In this document: positions 60,955-64,000 of the stretch, piece after piece
How the letters are laid out: the number at the start of each line of letters is the position of its first letter
How positions within the stretch are numbered: the first letter of the stretch is position 1
NCBI RefSeq assembly: GCF_013403865.1
Contig: NZ_JABFDK010000007.1
Coordinates: forward strand, 90,879 to 154,878
Length of the DNA stretch: 64,000 nt
From: Winogradskyella costae
GTDB taxonomy: Bacteria > Bacteroidota > Bacteroidia > Flavobacteriales > Flavobacteriaceae
Reading direction: 5' to 3'
Notes under the pieces: generated by a model
Told to the model about the DNA's origin: nothing
What the model saw: only the letters and a program-made list of their open reading frames with translations
Database searches by the model: none
Position numbers and translations under genes: made by a program

Positions 60955-60984
60955 ATACGAATGCGCAACAAGTGCGCATTGACA
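60955..60984 (-). repeat. R4 palindromic repeat, right copy flanking the GIY-YIG gene
   Basis: AATACGAATGCGCAACAAGT then GCGCATTGAC; its reverse complement matches the left copy at 26 of 30 positions, so the copies are in inverted orientation. Confidence 0.8.
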
Positions 60985-60994
60985 TACTAAGAAT

Positions 60995-61747
60995 ATGAGT
61001 GAACCATACGTAAAATTAGAAATTAAAAACGAAGTAGGATACATCGAGTTTTTTCATCCTGCACACAACTCTTTACCAGGAGATGTTTTAGCAAAACTAG
61101 CGCAAACCATAACAGGTGCTGGAACTAACGACGCTATTAAAGTTGTGGTTCTTAAAAGTGGAGGAGATAGAACTTTTTGCGCAGGAGCAAGCTTCGAAGA
61201 ACTTATAAATATCAACGATGCAGCAACAGGGAAAGTGTTCTTTTCGGGTTTCGCAAACGTGATTAATGCCATGCGTAAATGTCCGAAATTTATTATCGGT
61301 CGCATTCAAGGAAAAACCGTTGGTGGTGGTGTTGGACTAGCAGCTGCAACCGATTATTGTATGGCTTCCAAATTCGCAGCTATTAAGTTAAGCGAATTGA
61401 ATATTGGTATTGGACCATTTGTTGTCGGACCTGCAATAGAACGTAAAATGGGATTAAGCGCTATGTCGCAAATCGCAATTGATGCAAACACATTTTATCC
61501 TGCAGAATGGGCAAAACAAAAAGGTTTATTCACGCAAGTGTATGAAAGCACAGAAGTATTAGATGAGGCTGTAAAAACAACGGCAGAGCATTTATGTACC
61601 TATAATACAGAAGCCATGCTAGAAATGAAAAAAGTATTCTGGCAAGGCACAGACGATTGGGATTCACTTTTAGCAGAACGCGCTCAAACTAGTGGTAGAT
61701 TGGTGCTTTCTGACTTTACAAAAGAAAAATTAAAAGGGTTTAAATAA
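60995..61747 (+). CDS. paaF: Enoyl-CoA hydratase/isomerase, probable 2,3-dehydroadipyl-CoA hydratase PaaF
   Basis: 250 residues, crotonase fold. IEFFHPAHNSLPGDVLAKLAQTI, VVLKSGGDRTFCAGASFEEL (oxyanion), IIGRIQGKTVGGGVGLAAATDYCMASKFAAIKLSELNIGIGPFVVGPAIERKMG. The Glu in LSELNIGIGP can act as catalytic base, but the usual PGAGGTQRL segment is replaced by GPFVVGPAIER, so activity is inferred from operon membership. It starts only 10 nt after the right R4 repeat. Confidence 0.85.
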   Translation: MSEPYVKLEIKNEVGYIEFFHPAHNSLPGDVLAKLAQTITGAGTNDAIKVVVLKSGGDRTFCAGASFEELININDAATGKVFFSGFANVINAMRKCPKFIIGRIQGKTVGGGVGLAAATDYCMASKFAAIKLSELNIGIGPFVVGPAIERKMGLSAMSQIAIDANTFYPAEWAKQKGLFTQVYESTEVLDEAVKTTAEHLCTYNTEAMLEMKKVFWQGTDDWDSLLAERAQTSGRLVLSDFTKEKLKGFK

Positions 61748-61755
61748 AATTGAAT

Positions 61756-62046
61756 TTACTCTATGTAAATAATGCTGCTTTTAGGTATAGTTATTCCTCG
61801 TTTTAAAATAACAAAATCAGAGGTAACTGCCCAAATAGTAGTGTCTACAGTTAATAATTTATTAGTACGATCTGTGAAATAAATTTTCACTTTAGTTTTT
61901 AATAAATTACCTAATTGAGTAGCACGTTCTAAATAATGAGATCTTAATTTTATTTTTTTAGGATTAGTAAGAATTTCATTTTTTGAAAATTTTAGTTGAG
62001 GGATGTCTTCTTTTTGTATAATGCAAGATGGAGTTGAGTAATTCAT
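61756..62046 (-). CDS. Hypothetical protein
   Basis: 96 residues, opposite to the paa genes. No signal peptide; LKTKVKIYFTDRTNKLLTVDTTIWAVTSDFVILKRGITIPKSSIIYIE looks like a small beta-sheet protein (two or three strands with a kinked end), and a basic helix-like region SHYLERATQLGN precedes it. Clean ends, 8 nt from the paaF stop. I do not recognise the family. Confidence 0.7.
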   Translation of the reverse strand: MNYSTPSCIIQKEDIPQLKFSKNEILTNPKKIKLRSHYLERATQLGNLLKTKVKIYFTDRTNKLLTVDTTIWAVTSDFVILKRGITIPKSSIIYIE

Positions 62047-62151
62047 ATATTAATAGTTTTATTTCAATGTAGTGTAGTTTTCTTGAGTAAACCTTACATT
62101 TATTTATCATTTTTATGAATATTTAACAGTTTAATTATTATTAATAAAATT

Positions 62152-62748
62152 ATGGTTTACAGTTTTAAAGGTTATACACCAGTTGTTCACGAATCTAGTT
62201 TCGTACACCCATTAGCAGCGGTTACAGGAAACGTTATTATTGGTAAAAACTGTTACATCGGTCCAGGAGCAGCCATTCGTGGAGATTGGGGACAGATTAT
62301 TTTAGAAGATGGTGTAAACGTACAAGAAAACTGTACAGTGCATATGTTTCCAGGTAAGTCCATCACACTAAAAGAAAGTGCACATGTGGGACATGGAGCG
62401 ATAATTCATGGTGCAAATTTGGGTAGAAATTGCCTAATAGGAATGAATACAGTAATCATGGATGATGCAGAAATTGGAGATGAATGTATCATAGGAGCCA
62501 TGTCATTTGTTAAGGCCGAAACTAAAATACCATACAGAAGTTTAGTAGTAGGTAATCCTGCGAAAGTGATTAGAGGAATAACAGATGAAATGATTGCGTG
62601 GAAAACAAAAGGCACACAATTATACCAACAATTACCAGCAGATTGCCATGAGAGTTTAAGAGAAGTTGAACCATTAAGAGAAGTGCCAGAAAACATGAAA
62701 ATTCAAGATGATATTTATAAAACACTTCGGGAAACGTTCAAAAAATAA
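62152..62748 (+). CDS. paaY: PaaY, left-handed beta-helix thioesterase / gamma-carbonic-anhydrase-like
   Basis: 198 residues. Hexapeptide repeats (VIIGKNCYIGPGAAIRGDWGQIILEDGVNVQENCTVHMFPGKSITLKESAHVGHGAIIHGANLGRNCLIGMNTVIMDDAEIGDECIIGAMSFV) with the three zinc His (HM, HVGHG, H). The C-terminal helix region (HESLREVEPLREVPENMK) is typical of PaaY rather than of other gamma-CA proteins. It removes inhibitory ring-hydroxylated or 2-hydroxycyclohepta-triene-CoA by-products. Confidence 0.93.
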   Translation: MVYSFKGYTPVVHESSFVHPLAAVTGNVIIGKNCYIGPGAAIRGDWGQIILEDGVNVQENCTVHMFPGKSITLKESAHVGHGAIIHGANLGRNCLIGMNTVIMDDAEIGDECIIGAMSFVKAETKIPYRSLVVGNPAKVIRGITDEMIAWKTKGTQLYQQLPADCHESLREVEPLREVPENMKIQDDIYKTLRETFKK

Positions 62749-62751
62749 AAT

Positions 62752-62800
62752 GACGTCTCTTCGAGTGATTCCAATTTTTTATCAGAATTGTATCGAGAAG
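62752..62800. repeat. R2 palindromic repeat after paaY
   Basis: GACGTCTCTTCGAGTGATTCC, T-run, ATCAGAATTGTATCGAGAAG; last repeat of the paa region. Confidence 0.8.
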
Positions 62801-62858
62801 CCCAGTGTTTTTCAATTTGAATATTAAAGACCTGTCATATTTTCAAAATTTTACAGGA

Positions 62859-63335
62859 CTACAAAACCCGACTCAAATCAATCTCATTGGTCTCTTTACT
62901 CGTCGATAAAGCAATCAAACTTTGAACATTTCCTAGATAAGGAAGTAGCGTCAATTTTGAAATAATGAAAGTTTCATAAGCCTCAATATCCTCAACAACC
63001 AACTTTAGTAAATAGTCAAAATTTCCACTGACGCGATGGCATTCTACAACTTCCGGAAAGTTGTTGATTTCCTTTACAAACTTTTCTAAATAACTTCGCG
63101 TATGCCCTTGCAACGTGATTCCTATAAAAACAGTCAGTTTTAAGCCAATTTTCTTGTTGTTTAAAACAGCAACATATTTTTCAATATAACCTTCTTTTTC
63201 AAGTTTTTTAATGCGTTCAAATATTGGTGAAGTGCTCATGCCGAGTTCCTCAGCAATACTTTTTGTTGTTCGATTGCTATTCTTTTGAAGAATCGCAAGT
63301 AGTTGTGTGTCTATTTTATCGAGTGTATGTGGCAT
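62859..63335 (-). CDS. Lrp/AsnC family transcriptional regulator
   Basis: 158 residues. HTH DTQLLAILQKNSNRTTKSIAEELGMSTSPIFERIKKLEKEGYIEKY and ligand-binding RAM domain (VFIGITLQGHTRSYLEKFVKEINNFPEVVECHRVSGNFDYLLKLVVEDIEAYETFII). It is divergent from the E2 gene at 63507, suggesting it regulates branched-chain 2-oxoacid dehydrogenase or its own amino-acid ligand pathway; inference. Confidence 0.92.
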   Translation of the reverse strand: MPHTLDKIDTQLLAILQKNSNRTTKSIAEELGMSTSPIFERIKKLEKEGYIEKYVAVLNNKKIGLKLTVFIGITLQGHTRSYLEKFVKEINNFPEVVECHRVSGNFDYLLKLVVEDIEAYETFIISKLTLLPYLGNVQSLIALSTSKETNEIDLSRVL

Positions 63336-63506
63336 GAGAAAATTAGTTGCTTTAAAGCGGTAAATTTAATGATTAAAAGTCTAATAATCTGTAATGGTGT
63401 TAATTTTAAGAATAATATCCTTTTCAATGGTAAATTAAAAGATTTTAACAATTGTATAATTCAATATACATTATCTTTAATTCTTAGAATCCTAAACTAC
63501 GATAGC

Positions 63507-64000
63507 TTGAAGAATTTCGAATTAAAGATGCCTAAAATGGGCGAAAGTATAACCGAAGGCACCATCATCAATTGGTTGATTTCTGAAGGAGACTCTTTCG
63601 AAGAAGGAGATATTATACTAGAAGTAGCAACAGATAAAGTAGATAACGAAGTGCCAGCACCAGCAGCAGGAACTTTAATTAAAACCATGTTTCAAGCTAA
63701 AGATGTCGTTCCAGTAGGAGAAGTTCTTGCGATTTTAGAAGTTTCAGAAGTGAAGAAATCGAAAGTACAAAATGAATTTAAAGCTGCAAGTTCGAGCGCT
63801 GCTGAGAATAAGGTAAAGTCTAAAAGACCAAAGCCAGTACAGCAGGCTTCCAACTCGAGTTCTACTTCATTTTCAACATCAAACGCAAACACCTTCTTTT
63901 CGCCATTAATCATCAAAATAGCAAAAGAACATCACATCAGTTTTGAAGAATTAGCACGAATTCCTGCAACAGGAAATGAAGGCAGACTTCGTAAAAGCGA
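63507..64000 (+). CDS. 2-oxoacid dehydrogenase E2 component (dihydrolipoyl acyltransferase), N-terminal part (partial)
   Basis: 164 codons visible before the window ends. The best start is TTG at 63507 (KNFELKMPKMGESITEGTII follows); an ATG at 63528 would cut into the lipoyl domain. Lipoyl domain ~1-80 with the lipoylated Lys in EVATDKVDNEVPAPAAGTL, a Ser/Ala/Lys-rich linker (~85-130), and the beginning of the E1/E3-binding domain (FFSPLIIKIAKEHHISFEELARIPATGNEGRLRKS). It is probably the branched-chain or generic 2-oxoacid E2. The 171 nt before it, next to lrp, show no clear -7 box. Confidence 0.88.
   Translation, partial: MKNFELKMPKMGESITEGTIINWLISEGDSFEEGDIILEVATDKVDNEVPAPAAGTLIKTMFQAKDVVPVGEVLAILEVSEVKKSKVQNEFKAASSSAAENKVKSKRPKPVQQASNSSSTSFSTSNANTFFSPLIIKIAKEHHISFEELARIPATGNEGRLRKS

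Noticed and set aside
61054..61309. Antisense frames within paaF
   Set aside because: Both overlap a conserved crotonase gene and lack any start context or motif.

Overview
The window is chromosomal DNA from a low-GC member of the Bacteroidota, almost certainly a (probably marine) Flavobacteriaceae species. Supporting signs are the gliding genes gldA, gldB and gldC, a protein with a type IX secretion (T9SS) C-terminal sorting signal, DUF3857/DUF4230/DUF2807/2TM family proteins, promoters of the Bacteroidota type (TTG around -33, TAnnTTTG around -7), weak Shine-Dalgarno signals and frequent TTG/GTG starts. I cannot name the genus. No rRNA, tRNA, CRISPR array, intact insertion sequence or prophage was seen.

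Layout. 1-3.6 kb: end of a 2-oxoacid dehydrogenase locus (pdhB) and the divergent etfBA electron-transfer flavoprotein genes behind a perfect palindromic operator. 3.7-11 kb: bifunctional nuclease, nucleoside transporter, thyA, a 2TM-dihydrofolate reductase fusion, and metK behind a SAM-I-type riboswitch. 11.2-17.4 kb: assimilatory sulfate reduction cluster (Rrf2 regulator, broken DUF2061 gene, cysH, siroheme sulfite reductase with HEPN-like tail, two siroheme synthesis genes, ferredoxin reductase, ferredoxin); cysD/cysN are absent. 17.5-20.6 kb: envelope genes and gldA. 20.7-24.9 kb: aromatic amino acid operon (pheA, aminotransferase, tyrA, DAHP synthase/chorismate mutase) preceded by a textbook transcription attenuator with an 18-residue leader peptide rich in Tyr/Trp/Phe. 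25-47 kb: mostly housekeeping (rsgA, dtd, aroA, queA, rlmN, polyprenyl synthase, dnaG, nadE, gldBC), an ECF sigma/putative anti-sigma pair, a T9SS cargo protein and a decayed DUF3857 gene copy. 47.1-62.8 kb: a complete aerobic phenylacetyl-CoA catabolic cluster (TetR regulator with an 18-bp palindromic operator, then paaE A B C D G, a PLP enzyme, paaH, paaI, a zinc peptidase, paaJ, paaZ, paaF, paaY); no phenylacetate-CoA ligase is in the window. 62.9-64 kb: an Lrp regulator divergent from the lipoyl E2 gene of a 2-oxoacid dehydrogenase.

Most notable. (i) The paa cluster is saturated with short palindromic repeats: I count 23 copies of four families in about 14 kb against 4 in the other 50 kb, one of them in frame inside paaH. 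Within the cluster a small GIY-YIG nuclease gene is bracketed by inverted copies of a 30-bp palindromic repeat (26 of 30 identical), which looks like a minimal mobile unit and may be the mobilising agent of such repeats. (ii) The attenuator before pheA has all parts (leader peptide, antiterminator, terminator) with exact 7-bp complementarity. (iii) The metK leader shows both the aptamer core and a downstream strand complementary to it. (iv) DnaG has lost all four zinc ligands, and the neighbouring response regulator carries Glu in place of the phospho-acceptor Asp. (v) Gene fusions: 2TM-DHFR, sulfite reductase-HEPN, PaaZ-DUF1569/DinB-like.
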